Source of the DNA: Lachnospiraceae bacterium | Lineage (GTDB): Bacteria; Bacillota; Clostridia; Lachnospirales; Lachnospiraceae | Assembly (NCBI GenBank): GCA_015056905.1 | Contig: SVFI01000016.1 | Location: forward strand, 1 to 52,785 | Direction of reading: 5' to 3' | DNA: 52,785 nucleotides | In this document: positions 26,779 through 34,936 of the stretch, piece by piece | Layout: each line of letters opens with the position of its first letter | Position numbering within the stretch: position 1 is the stretch's first letter | Translations under genes and position numbers: made by a program | Notes under the pieces: model-generated | What the model was told of the DNA's origin: nothing | What the model saw: only the letters and a program-made list of their open reading frames with translations | The model's database searches: none

Positions 26779-26866
26779 AAAAAAATCCCCAAAAAGGGGA
26801 AATCCGAACGCCGAGGGGATTGGCGTTCGGATTATGAGGGGGTTTCAAGGGCAAGCCCCTGAAACT
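26779..26866 (-). ncRNA. Candidate trans-acting small RNA with C-rich unpaired segments
   Basis: In the 396-base gene-free gap 26559-26954, a minus-strand unit of about 88 bases has its own promoter and terminator. Hairpin 1 (26842-26865) is GTTTCA...TGAAAC with a CTTG loop and a G-U pair that would be an A-C mismatch on the other strand, favouring minus-strand transcription. Hairpin 2 (26802-26832) has an 11-base perfect stem and loop AATCCCCTC. Hairpin 3 (TCCCC/GGGGA) with seven Ts is a terminator. CCCCTC occurs in the loop of hairpin 2 and in the linker before it. The family was not recognised. Confidence 0.6.
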
Positions 26867-26872
26867 GTTAAT

Positions 26873-26901
26873 AGTATACCCTATCTTTTTAAAAATGTAT
26901 A
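26873..26901 (-). promoter_or_regulatory. Promoter for the candidate small RNA
   Basis: On the minus strand TATACA (26896-26901) and TATACT (26873-26878) are 17 bases apart. The expected start is at about 26866, exactly at the first hairpin. Confidence 0.5.
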
Positions 26902-26954
26902 GTACTTTTTTTTAAATTTTATTATTTTTTTTTGCCAAATTATAGCAGGGTACG

Positions 26955-27662
26955 TCAATATTTTACAATATAATCGGTGGTAATCCTTCCTATCCGGAGC
27001 TCTTGGACAATTTCATCCGTGTAAGTCACTTCATGAACAGGCAAAATCTCTTTCATATAATAATCTCCTGCATACGAAACCAGCTCCTCACGGTATCCTT
27101 CATATCCCGTAAAATCAACTTCTTCAAAATACTCTGCCGCAAATTTAACCACGAGCTGCTTTCTCTTTACTACCTCTGTCACAATCTCCGGCGTAAGTCC
27201 CGTTGATGTGCGCTGCTTATCTGTCATGGAAGCATAAAAATGCTCTGCCAGACTCTCTGCACCCTTCTCCTCTTCCTCCGTCAACACATACCCGTTCTCC
27301 TTGGCCATATCTTCGTAAATTAAATCACAGACACAGCTCCCGAGAATAGCGTCCAGCGCCATTTCAGATATGTATGCACTCTCCATTCCGGCACTGAAAT
27401 GCGTATTCCAATAATCGAGTGGGTCCTCCGGATTATAAATCCGAGCCTGTTTGTCCACTTCCGTTTCAACATAATAAATATAATATCCGAGTTCCCTTAA
27501 GCTGACCTGTCTTCCGTCTACCGTGACAACCGTATCATCCAAGTGCTCTTCATAGACGAACTTATTTTTTTGTCTTATCCATGCGTCCAACCCAAACAAC
27601 AGGCAAATCACAGCAAAAATAACAAGTATGATGACCGTAGCTTTTTTCGTCTCCTTATCCAT
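26955..27662 (-). CDS. Membrane-anchored protein of unknown function, SurA/PrsA-N-like
   Basis: A short basic N-terminus is followed by one membrane segment (about 9-27) and an extracytoplasmic region of about 205 residues. Its helical pattern (VTVDGRQVSLRELGYYIYYVE...ALDAILGSCVCDLIYEDMAKENG) resembles the N-terminal domain of SurA/PrsA-type foldases, without the peptidyl-prolyl isomerase domain. Two cysteines are near each other (CVC). It overlaps the preceding gene by eight bases and ends a leftward four-gene group with the lipoprotein. A chaperone role is a guess from weak similarity. Confidence 0.65.
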   Translation of the reverse strand: MDKETKKATVIILVIFAVICLLFGLDAWIRQKNKFVYEEHLDDTVVTVDGRQVSLRELGYYIYYVETEVDKQARIYNPEDPLDYWNTHFSAGMESAYISEMALDAILGSCVCDLIYEDMAKENGYVLTEEEEKGAESLAEHFYASMTDKQRTSTGLTPEIVTEVVKRKQLVVKFAAEYFEEVDFTGYEGYREELVSYAGDYYMKEILPVHEVTYTDEIVQELRIGRITTDYIVKY

Positions 27663-28143
27663 TCGTCTGTACCCTGTTCATATACCTTTCCCATTCTAAA
27701 ATTGACTTATCGAATTCAATCTGGAACCAATAGGACGTTTCTTCATCTGCATCAAGACCAAACAGATAGAGAAAATGTCCCGTTTCATTCTGCTCATCTT
27801 CGACCTTCACTACATCAAAAAGGTAATAGTCTTTACTTCCCTTTACAAGTGCTGCAATCTCCTCCTCCGAAAGGGGCTGATCCGGAATTTCTTCCACAAG
27901 CACATCGTTTGCATCATAATATTTATAACCTTCTTTTACTGCCTTCTGGATATTTCCTCCGAGCAGGCGCATCGAAAGTGTTCCCGCATAGCTATCCGTA
28001 AAATTCGCATTCTGCGAGTTTCTTGCCTTAACAATTACCGCCTCCAGCTCAAAAGAAATAAGTCCCTCCGAAACCGTAAACTGTTTAATCTGCGCATCCT
28101 GAAAACTGAACTGCTCCAGTTCATTGACTGACTGAAAACTCAT
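27655..28143 (-). CDS. Hypothetical cytoplasmic protein, 162 aa
   Basis: I do not recognise a family. The protein is acidic, has no signal or membrane segment, and alternates strands and helices (MSFQSVNELEQFSFQDAQIK..., FELEAVIVKARNSQ, FLYLFGLDADEETSYWFQIEFD). ATG 28143 follows AAGGAGGAA; the longer frame upstream overlaps the lipoprotein gene and lacks a site. It lies 13 bases after the lipoprotein gene and overlaps the next gene by eight bases, so all belong to one operon. Confidence 0.75.
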   Translation of the reverse strand: MSFQSVNELEQFSFQDAQIKQFTVSEGLISFELEAVIVKARNSQNANFTDSYAGTLSMRLLGGNIQKAVKEGYKYYDANDVLVEEIPDQPLSEEEIAALVKGSKDYYLFDVVKVEDEQNETGHFLYLFGLDADEETSYWFQIEFDKSILEWERYMNRVQTNG

Positions 28144-28156
28144 GATATTCCTCCTT

Positions 28157-30373
28157 CTACTTATAATCTTCCATATAAGTCGACACTCTTTCCTGTATAT
28201 TTGCAGCCGCTTCTTCCGCCGAAATTTGTCCGTCAAAGTAAGGCTGTGCTTCTTCTGTCACCATTGTTATGACATCACTATCATAAACATATCTATGGTC
28301 TGTCTGCATAACTGCATCACGATACAATTGAGCCTGTTGCTCACTAAGCGGCGACATCTGCATCATAATATCCTCATAACCCCACTCATAAGAAACAGGT
28401 AAAATTTCATTCCCAAAATCATCGGTATACGCTTCTGTCGCCGTATATCGTCTTATTTTATCTTCCATGCTGTCCTTGCGAATCGGATTCCCCAAATACT
28501 CATCCGCAGTAAACAGGGAAGATACGTATTCCCTGGAAAGATACGTCTTCAAAAATTCCCAAGCCCCTTCTTTGTGCTTAGAGGCGTCGCTGATTGCAAA
28601 TTCTCTATCCATGCTCAGCGCACTACCGACGAATACCTCTGACGGAAATCCAACAACAGAAATATCGCTCTTAAACATCTCTTCATAGAGCTGCACATCC
28701 GCCATACCCAAATTGTACACACTGGCACAAAGAACCTTTTTTCCACGCACTACGTTCGTCATGCTCTCCGTATCTTCATCCCACACCATTTCCTCCTCGG
28801 CAGGATAAGTATCCGCGTATTCCAACACAGAGAGAAAACTCTCTCCCTCAAAATTACACGATCCTCTGTTCCAATCCACATACTCCTCGTAATTAAGCTC
28901 TATCGCACGGGAAAGAATTGTAGTTTTTGCATCCATATAAAATGCCTTGGCTCCATTCTTCTCCAAAGCACACAAATCACTAACAGAAAATTTTTCTCCC
29001 ATTTTTACGTCGGATGCACCTGTCACAAGACTGTTAATTCCGAACGTCGGCGTAATCCGATACAATTTTCCGTCCGTCTCCATTGCTAAGAGAACATTCT
29101 TCATAAAATCTTCTTTGGATATCTCCTCGTCCGCCTCCATAAATTCATACAAATCTGCAAAGATTTCCTTCGACACATATTTATCCGAACACAGTCCTGA
29201 CAAATCAACAATATCTGCCATCTCTCCCGCCGTAAGGTCCTTGTGCATATCCACCATCGGCTCCTCGCTGCTTGAATAATCCCTTACAACTACCTGATAT
29301 TCATCCTGACTCTTATTAAAACGGATAGCCTGCTCCCTGACTTCCTCATCGGGATAAAGACTGCAAAACGTAATCGTCTCTCTTACTTTGACATCCTTCG
29401 GGTCCACTTTCTTTAAAAAATACAACCCATACGTATCATCCGATGCTTCCCTTCCATACGTAGCAAGCATGGTATTCTCCGAAAGCATGCATATCTTTCC
29501 CAAAGAACTGCTATTAATATTGCTGCTGACCCAATCAGCCTTCTTTACCGACTCAGCTTTCTCCAAATCATATCCGTAGAGACTTTCGCTGTCCGTATAG
29601 TAAAAATCATATTCCAATCCTTCAATGCAGCCTGTAATGCTGTAATAGGGAATGCTTGTATCATATGTCTCACAAAATGCAAGCTCATCCGCATCTATTT
29701 TTTTGAGCGTATAACCATCCTCATAATCAAATCCGGCCAAAATCTCTCCATCTTTCGTCCGGATGATATTCGTCATCAGACTGTCGTCTTCTATCTGCTC
29801 CATCAACTCGCCCGTTGCATCAAATATGTATATCTTTTGGTCCGACAAAAGATATATGTTTCCGTTCCGGTCTTTTTTCATGTCCTGGATAAACAAATCT
29901 TCTATGTTCAACAGCTCTCCGAAATCCCACTCCGAAACAACCTCACCATCGGCGGAAATGGTTCGCAAAAGATAGGTATTCCCCATTGTCACCTCATCAA
30001 AACGGGAATAAAGAAGAAGCAGTTCCCCCGTTGCCGACACTTCCATGGCATTCACCCATTCGACATCCCCTACCTCCGGTTCATATGCAAGTTTCTCCAA
30101 ATTGTCTCCATCCGCACTACATTTGTAAAAATATCCTCCGGCAGGTTCTTCATTCACCTCCGTCGCCTGCGGCCATTTTGTCGCGTAAATGTAGATTGCA
30201 TCTCCCTCTGCCGCAAAATGTGAAATCTCTCCCTCTATTTCATTCACGCACGGAAGCATTTCATACCTGTATACCAACTCTTTTATATCAAGCTCATCAC
30301 TTTTATCGTTTCCACACCCGGCAAACAATAACATCATAACAAACACTAAAATAAGCGAAATAACTTTTTTCAT
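28157..30373 (-). CDS. Lipoprotein: N-terminal propeller-like domain fused to an extracellular solute-binding domain
   Basis: MKKVISLILVFVMMLLFAGC is a lipoprotein signal with the lipobox cysteine at residue 20. Residues about 30-340 contain repeated strand motifs with aromatic and aspartate turns (SADGEVVSEWDFGE, RNGNIYLLSDQKIYIFD, KDGEILAGFD) like a beta-propeller. From about 350 the sequence follows family 1 solute-binding proteins (EQAIRFNKSQDEYQVVVRDYSS, ...GAWEFLKTYLSREYVSSLF). ATG 30373 follows AAAGGGAA. No ABC permease or ATPase gene is next to it, so transport or sensing partners are elsewhere. Ligand unknown; a sugar is usual for the family. Confidence 0.82.
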   Translation of the reverse strand: MKKVISLILVFVMMLLFAGCGNDKSDELDIKELVYRYEMLPCVNEIEGEISHFAAEGDAIYIYATKWPQATEVNEEPAGGYFYKCSADGDNLEKLAYEPEVGDVEWVNAMEVSATGELLLLYSRFDEVTMGNTYLLRTISADGEVVSEWDFGELLNIEDLFIQDMKKDRNGNIYLLSDQKIYIFDATGELMEQIEDDSLMTNIIRTKDGEILAGFDYEDGYTLKKIDADELAFCETYDTSIPYYSITGCIEGLEYDFYYTDSESLYGYDLEKAESVKKADWVSSNINSSSLGKICMLSENTMLATYGREASDDTYGLYFLKKVDPKDVKVRETITFCSLYPDEEVREQAIRFNKSQDEYQVVVRDYSSSEEPMVDMHKDLTAGEMADIVDLSGLCSDKYVSKEIFADLYEFMEADEEISKEDFMKNVLLAMETDGKLYRITPTFGINSLVTGASDVKMGEKFSVSDLCALEKNGAKAFYMDAKTTILSRAIELNYEEYVDWNRGSCNFEGESFLSVLEYADTYPAEEEMVWDEDTESMTNVVRGKKVLCASVYNLGMADVQLYEEMFKSDISVVGFPSEVFVGSALSMDREFAISDASKHKEGAWEFLKTYLSREYVSSLFTADEYLGNPIRKDSMEDKIRRYTATEAYTDDFGNEILPVSYEWGYEDIMMQMSPLSEQQAQLYRDAVMQTDHRYVYDSDVITMVTEEAQPYFDGQISAEEAAANIQERVSTYMEDYK

Positions 30374-30377
30374 AATA

Positions 30378-31430
30378 TCATTCCCTTTCTGCATCTGCCT
30401 CCGACACGTTATTTTCAACCAGCTCCACATAAAAAATGTGAAGTATCAAAACATAAAGAGGTCCCAATACAATCCCCGGAAAACCGAGAATCCGGATACC
30501 GACATATATCCCTAAAAGTGTCAAAACCGGCGAAACTCCTGTCTTTTCACTAATAAATTTCGGTTCAAGATATTCTCTTGCAATCATACAACAAATATAC
30601 GTTACAAGCAATAGAAATGCTTGGTAGTACTGCGCATTTACTACCCGCCAAAGGAGTAGCGGTACTATGATAATTCCGGTTCCGATAAAGGGCAGTACAT
30701 CCATGCAGGCAGTCAGAAGAGCAAGTCCGAATGCGCCTTTCATTCCCGCCAGAAAAAAGCCGACCAGACAGACCAGTGCGATGACACCTATAATCCGAAT
30801 CTGTGCTCCGAGAAATATTTTCAAAAAATCAAGCACCTTTTCCAGATATTTTTTGCATTCCAAAAAAATCCCCCCTCTCTGCTCATCCCATTCCTTTATG
30901 ATCAGAACAGCCGAAAGAAATGTAAATACTAAAAAAGCTCCTGCAGAAAACAGTTTTTTCAGTCCGCTCATCGAACCTTCAAATACATCCGGAATCATTG
31001 TCTCCTGCCATCCGTCTGCCATGCGCGTCATCACGCCTTTTACCTCCTGCATCAAGTATCCCTTCTGCAGATGAAGCCTTGTTTCAATCCAGTCACAACA
31101 CAAATCTGCTCCCTGTTCCATCACTTTCATATACTTCTCATAATCGCAGAAAATCTCGTAACCTTTTTCAACAATACCATATCCGCACAAACCGAAAACT
31201 GCAATGACAACAAGGGCCAGGAGCGTCAAAACAATCAGCGCACCGATTCCTTTTCCGATATGGAATTTCCGGTGAAGAAACCGTATCACAGGATAAAGCA
31301 CGGCAGCGAGAACCGCTCCGACAAGAAACGGGTATATGAGCGGTACAACGAACCGAAACACCAGGAAAAGTGCAACTGCCACACCTGTAAATATCCATTT
31401 TGCCCTGTTTTCTCCACGTACATTCCACAT
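30378..31430 (-). CDS. ytvI: AI-2E/YtvI-type multi-spanning permease-like protein
   Basis: About eight membrane segments, a central amphipathic region (about 110-185) and the C-terminal AREYLEPKFISEKTGVSPVLTLLGIYVG and FGFPG-like GFPGIVLGP motifs identify the AI-2E family; YtvI is the sporulation-linked branch in Firmicutes. Some members are Na+(Li+)/H+ antiporters. The start ATG comes directly after the T-run of the upstream gene's terminator, and its likely ribosome site (GGATAGG) lies in the terminator's 3' arm. It is first in the operon with the lipoprotein, four bases apart. Confidence 0.85.
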   Translation of the reverse strand: MWNVRGENRAKWIFTGVAVALFLVFRFVVPLIYPFLVGAVLAAVLYPVIRFLHRKFHIGKGIGALIVLTLLALVVIAVFGLCGYGIVEKGYEIFCDYEKYMKVMEQGADLCCDWIETRLHLQKGYLMQEVKGVMTRMADGWQETMIPDVFEGSMSGLKKLFSAGAFLVFTFLSAVLIIKEWDEQRGGIFLECKKYLEKVLDFLKIFLGAQIRIIGVIALVCLVGFFLAGMKGAFGLALLTACMDVLPFIGTGIIIVPLLLWRVVNAQYYQAFLLLVTYICCMIAREYLEPKFISEKTGVSPVLTLLGIYVGIRILGFPGIVLGPLYVLILHIFYVELVENNVSEADAERE

Positions 31431-31472
31431 AAAAAATACCTATCCAATCCTTTTAGGATTAGTATAGGTATT
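31431..31472 (-). terminator. Terminator of the rluA-like gene, abutting the ytvI start
   Basis: Read leftward, AATACCTAT and ATAGGTATT plus AATCC and GGATT form a stem, followed by six Ts and then directly by the ytvI ATG. The ribosome site of ytvI is inside the 3' arm. Confidence 0.75.
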
Positions 31473-31476
31473 TTCA

Positions 31477-32220
31477 CTAAAATCCATAGCTGTTAAAAAC
31501 TGGCTTCTTCGGTTTGATTTCAAACTCCATTCTTTTCTTTGTCTTCGGATGAGGAAAAGACAGCTTATATGCACAGAGTGCAACGTCTTTTATCTGCTTC
31601 TGTTTTGACAGTTCCTGCGATGTTTCGCTTCCGTATTTCATATCTCCCAAAAGAGGCATTTTTGCATTCGACATCTGCGCGCGAATTTGGTGGAAACGTC
31701 CGGTAACAAGTTTTACTTCCAACAGTGCGGTGTCGTTATTCTCTGCGTCACCCTGTCGGTGACTATCCTTCGATACGTTCAACCTGCGATACAAAAGTTT
31801 CGCTTCTGACACCTTCTCCGCCTGCTGCCCGGTTACAACTTGCGCCTTTCCGGCTTTTCCGTCCTTGATGAGATAATCCGTCAGCTCCGTCCACCCTTTG
31901 TCCGGCGAAAATTCCTTCCCCTCATTCAAGCATCCGTCTACTGTTTCGTCACGCACCACCGCCAGGTATGTCTTTTGAAACGACCCATCCATCATCTGTC
32001 TGCTCAAATGCGCCGTCGCTTCCTTCGTCTTCCCGAGCACCATCAACCCCTCCACCGGCTGGTCGAGCCGATGCACAAGCCCGACATACGGACTCTTTAA
32101 ATATCCGCATATCTCACTGACCACATCCGGCTGCGTCACTCTCGCCGACTGCGCCGGAAACCCTCCCGGTTTATAAATGACGAGTATTTCATTGTCTTCG
32201 TATATGATTTGTGTTTTCAT
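31477..32220 (-). CDS. RluA-family pseudouridine synthase
   Basis: The enzyme converts uridine to pseudouridine in rRNA or tRNA. The catalytic aspartate lies in GLVHRLDQPVEGLMV (about residue 53). The family segments SFQKTYLAVV and VTGRFHQIRAQMS with LLGDMKYG follow. At 247 aa it lacks the N-terminal S4 domain found in RluC/RluD, like the shorter RluA branch. It is followed closely by a terminator. The RNA target cannot be told. Confidence 0.9.
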   Translation of the reverse strand: MKTQIIYEDNEILVIYKPGGFPAQSARVTQPDVVSEICGYLKSPYVGLVHRLDQPVEGLMVLGKTKEATAHLSRQMMDGSFQKTYLAVVRDETVDGCLNEGKEFSPDKGWTELTDYLIKDGKAGKAQVVTGQQAEKVSEAKLLYRRLNVSKDSHRQGDAENNDTALLEVKLVTGRFHQIRAQMSNAKMPLLGDMKYGSETSQELSKQKQIKDVALCAYKLSFPHPKTKKRMEFEIKPKKPVFNSYGF

Positions 32221-32235
32221 GATTTCTTCCTTATT

Positions 32236-32428
32236 CCGACTAATCTCACAATTATATAATCCCGTCGGGGTCTTTTTTTCGTCCCTACCCGACTACAATA
32301 CAAAAGGTTCTCCTAAGTCGGTATCCATCCCATCGAATTTTCCTACTATTTCAATGATATTTCCAAAAGGTCGGACAAAGAGTGAAAAATGCACCCGACC
32401 TCACAACAAAAAAATATGCCAAGTCGGG
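32236..32428. repeat. Alternating CCGAC/GTCGG motifs between rluA-like gene and response regulator
   Basis: CCGAC or its complement GTCGG occurs at about 32236, 32264, 32289, 32317, 32370, 32395 and 32423, in strictly alternating or paired orientation, spaced about 25-28 bases with one double gap. Neighbouring copies can pair into hairpins, for example GGTCGG (32369) with CCGACC (32395). No gene is seen in the 252-base gap 32221-32472. It may hold terminators of the upstream operon, or protein-binding sites. Confidence 0.55.
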
Positions 32429-32472
32429 AAATACACAAGAAAATTCTCTCCACTCCCCCATTATGTCCTTTT

Positions 32473-33162
32473 CTATAGCTTAAACCGATATCCCACACCC
32501 CATATAGTCTCAATATACTGCGGTTTCGAAGTGTCGTCTTCAATTTTTTCCCGAATCTTTTTAATGTGAACTGTCACAGTTGCAATGTCTCCGATAGACT
32601 CCATATCCCAGATTTCACGGAACAGTTCATCCTTGGTAAATACGCGGTTTGGATTTTCAGCAAGGAAAGTCAGAAGGTCAAACTCTTTTGTCGTAAACAC
32701 TTTTTCCTCGCCGTCCACATAAACGCGCCGCGCCGTCTTATCAATCTTAATTCCTCTCACTTCTACCATATCATTCTGCCTTTGCGTGGAGCTGACAAGG
32801 CGCTCATATCTTGCCAGATGTGCTTTCACGCGGGCAACAAGCTCACTTGGGCTAAATGGCTTTGTCATATAATCATCTGCACCAAGTCCCAGTCCACGTA
32901 CTTTGTCAATATCATCCTTTTTGGCCGATACGATGATAATCGGAATATCTTTCTCACTGCGGATATTTTTACATATTTCATATCCGTCCATACCCGGAAG
33001 CATCAGGTCTAGAATCACAAGGTCATAATCTGTGCGAAGTGCCTCTTCCAATCCTTTCGCACCATCATTCTCGATTGTGACCTGAAAATCATTAATTTCC
33101 AAATAATCCTTCTGTAAATCTGCAATTGCTTCTTCATCTTCAATAATTAAAATCTTATTCAT
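32473..33162 (-). CDS. OmpR-type response regulator
   Basis: The receiver domain (about 1-118) has EDEE, the acceptor aspartate in LVILDLMLPGMDG and MTKPF. The winged-helix domain (about 130-227) has VTVHIKKIREKI. ATG 33162 is chosen because GAGGTGG lies upstream and it overlaps the kinase stop by eight bases; the 11 upstream codons in frame are inside the kinase gene. It acts with that kinase. Targets are unknown. Confidence 0.94.
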   Translation of the reverse strand: MNKILIIEDEEAIADLQKDYLEINDFQVTIENDGAKGLEEALRTDYDLVILDLMLPGMDGYEICKNIRSEKDIPIIIVSAKKDDIDKVRGLGLGADDYMTKPFSPSELVARVKAHLARYERLVSSTQRQNDMVEVRGIKIDKTARRVYVDGEEKVFTTKEFDLLTFLAENPNRVFTKDELFREIWDMESIGDIATVTVHIKKIREKIEDDTSKPQYIETIWGVGYRFKL

Positions 33163-34291
33163 TGTTTTCCACCTCACTGTATTTTCTGATGACAAAATGC
33201 ATACAGGTTCCTTCGCCTTCTTTGCTCGTCGCCCATATATATCCGCCGTGATCTTCTATAATCTTCTTTACAATCGATAATCCGATACCGTTTCCGCCTT
33301 TCGTGGAATTCCGGGAAGAATCTGTTCGGTAAAACCGCTCAAAAATATATCCCAGGTCTCTCTGACTGATTCCTTTGCCGTTATCTTCAATTTCCACGCG
33401 GATAGAATCAATCTCATCCAAAATGCGGATATCAATTCTACCTTCCTTCTTATCCAAATATTTTACACTGTTTCCTACGATATTACTAATGACCTTCCGA
33501 AGCTGCTCCGGATCCGCGATAATCTGTGTATCGTGCGAAACAAAATTTGAAAAATCAAAGTTAATGTTTCGAGATTCCAAATCAAGTCCGACCTCCTCCA
33601 CACAGTCCTGAAAAAATTCATTTACATTCATCCTGTGGAAGTGATACGGAATTCGATTGCTGTCAATTCCGGAATAAAATGTCAGCTCATTAATCAGTCG
33701 GTCAAGTTCATTCGATTTATTATAAATTGTGCGGATGTATTTATCCATCTTTTCCGGTGTATCTGCCACCCCGTCCATGATTCCTTCCACATATCCTTTA
33801 ATGGAAGTAATCGGTGTTTTCAAATCGTGCGAAATATTGCTGATGAGTTCTTTACTGCGCCGCTCGTTGTCGTTCGCCTCCTCGACGTTCTCCTTCAGCT
33901 TCAGTCTCATGTCCTCATAATTTTCAAATAACTCCCCGATTTCGCCGGAATATGTTCCCCGCATCTGATAATCCAGATTACCCTCTGCCACATGTTTCAT
34001 CGCTTCATTCATCTGTCCAATCGGCACAACAAACCATTTTTGAATCAGTCCGCGGAAAAAATAAACTGTAACAAACATAATAAGAACAATCGCTATCGCC
34101 ATATCAAAAAAGAATGTTTTACTGATTCTCTCTGCAATCGTAATAATATCTGCTTCCGCGCCGTTTGTCTGCATCAGATAAAAACGAATTCCCAAAAAAG
34201 AAAAGAGCGTCAGAATCAACGGTATCAATACCATAGCTCCGCAGGCGATAATCAATCTGCCTCTCAGCGTCATCTCCTTTTTTTTCTTCAT
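33155..34291 (-). CDS. Membrane sensor histidine kinase
   Basis: Two membrane segments (about 13-35 and 58-78) enclose only a very short extracytoplasmic loop, so it is an intramembrane-type sensor. HAMP follows (VPIGQMNEAMKHVAEGNLDY), then HisKA with NISHDLKTPITSIKGYVEG and HATPase with NIVGNSVKYL, DNGKGIS and GGNGIGLSI. Kinases with such small sensor loops often watch the envelope or an antimicrobial transporter. GGAGG precedes the ATG. The gene order kinase then regulator is opposite to the pair at 8059. Confidence 0.93.
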   Translation of the reverse strand: MKKKKEMTLRGRLIIACGAMVLIPLILTLFSFLGIRFYLMQTNGAEADIITIAERISKTFFFDMAIAIVLIMFVTVYFFRGLIQKWFVVPIGQMNEAMKHVAEGNLDYQMRGTYSGEIGELFENYEDMRLKLKENVEEANDNERRSKELISNISHDLKTPITSIKGYVEGIMDGVADTPEKMDKYIRTIYNKSNELDRLINELTFYSGIDSNRIPYHFHRMNVNEFFQDCVEEVGLDLESRNINFDFSNFVSHDTQIIADPEQLRKVISNIVGNSVKYLDKKEGRIDIRILDEIDSIRVEIEDNGKGISQRDLGYIFERFYRTDSSRNSTKGGNGIGLSIVKKIIEDHGGYIWATSKEGEGTCMHFVIRKYSEVENNE

Positions 34292-34332
34292 ATATAATGC
34301 CTCCGTGGTAAATTTCTTTTTACTTCATAATA

Positions 34333-34361
34333 ATTATATCCTTGAAAAATTATCCCGTCTA
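34333..34361 (-). promoter_or_regulatory. Promoter of the kinase-regulator operon
   Basis: On the minus strand TAGACG (34356-34361) and TATAAT (34333-34338) are 17 bases apart, 42 bases before the kinase start. Confidence 0.5.
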
Positions 34362-34411
34362 TGAAGTTTTCAGGAATATTATGGTTTTTAGATTTTTTTT
34401 ATAGAAACCTA

Positions 34412-34459
34412 TTGACTTTCATAAAATATGTGTTATTATGATAACAGTAATCATTACTG
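34412..34459 (+). promoter_or_regulatory. perR promoter with a 7-1-7 palindromic operator
   Basis: TTGACT (34412-34417) and TATTAT (34434-34439) are 16 bases apart. Just downstream, at the expected start point, is the perfect palindrome CAGTAAT-C-ATTACTG (34445-34459), the 7-1-7 geometry of Fur/PerR boxes. Autoregulation by PerR is likely. Confidence 0.65.
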
Positions 34460-34490
34460 ATTGCGAAACCAGAGAAAGGAGGACAGCTAT

Positions 34491-34895
34491 TTGGCAACAT
34501 TAAAGTACAGCAGACAAAGGGAAGCGATTAAAGAATTTTTAGCTACCAGGAAAGACCATCCGACAGCCGATGTTGTTTATCAAAACATCAGAGAGACTTA
34601 TCCTCATATCAGTCTCGGCACTGTTTATCGGAATCTGACGCTGCTTTCCGACCTTGGTGAAATCTTACGACTTCACTTGTGCGACGGTGTAGACCACTTT
34701 GATGCGGATACCTCTTTACATTATCACTTTATATGTAAAGATTGCGGAAGTGTCATTGACCTCGATATGGAAAGTATTGACCATATCAACAGCTCCGCCG
34801 GTAAGAATTTCCCAGGACAGATTGACGGAAATGTAACTTATTTTTATGGAACCTGTAAAGACTGTCTACTTTCCAACTCAAAGGAAACTTTATAA
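34491..34895 (+). CDS. perR: PerR-type peroxide-sensing Fur-family repressor
   Basis: PerR uses Fe or Mn and is inactivated by peroxide through histidine oxidation. The regulatory-metal ligands of the B. subtilis protein all have counterparts: H23 (HPTADVVY), D71 (HFD), H77 and H79 (HYHF), D90. The structural zinc cysteines are C82, C85, C122 and C125. The start is TTG 34491, because AAAGGAGG lies eight bases upstream; an in-frame TTG at 34461 lies before that site and inside the leader. A palindromic operator overlaps the promoter, and rubrerythrin follows 41 bases downstream. Confidence 0.9.
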   Translation: MATLKYSRQREAIKEFLATRKDHPTADVVYQNIRETYPHISLGTVYRNLTLLSDLGEILRLHLCDGVDHFDADTSLHYHFICKDCGSVIDLDMESIDHINSSAGKNFPGQIDGNVTYFYGTCKDCLLSNSKETL

Positions 34896-34936
34896 AATAA
34901 ACTAAAAACTATAGGAAAAGAAAAGGAGAAAAAGGT

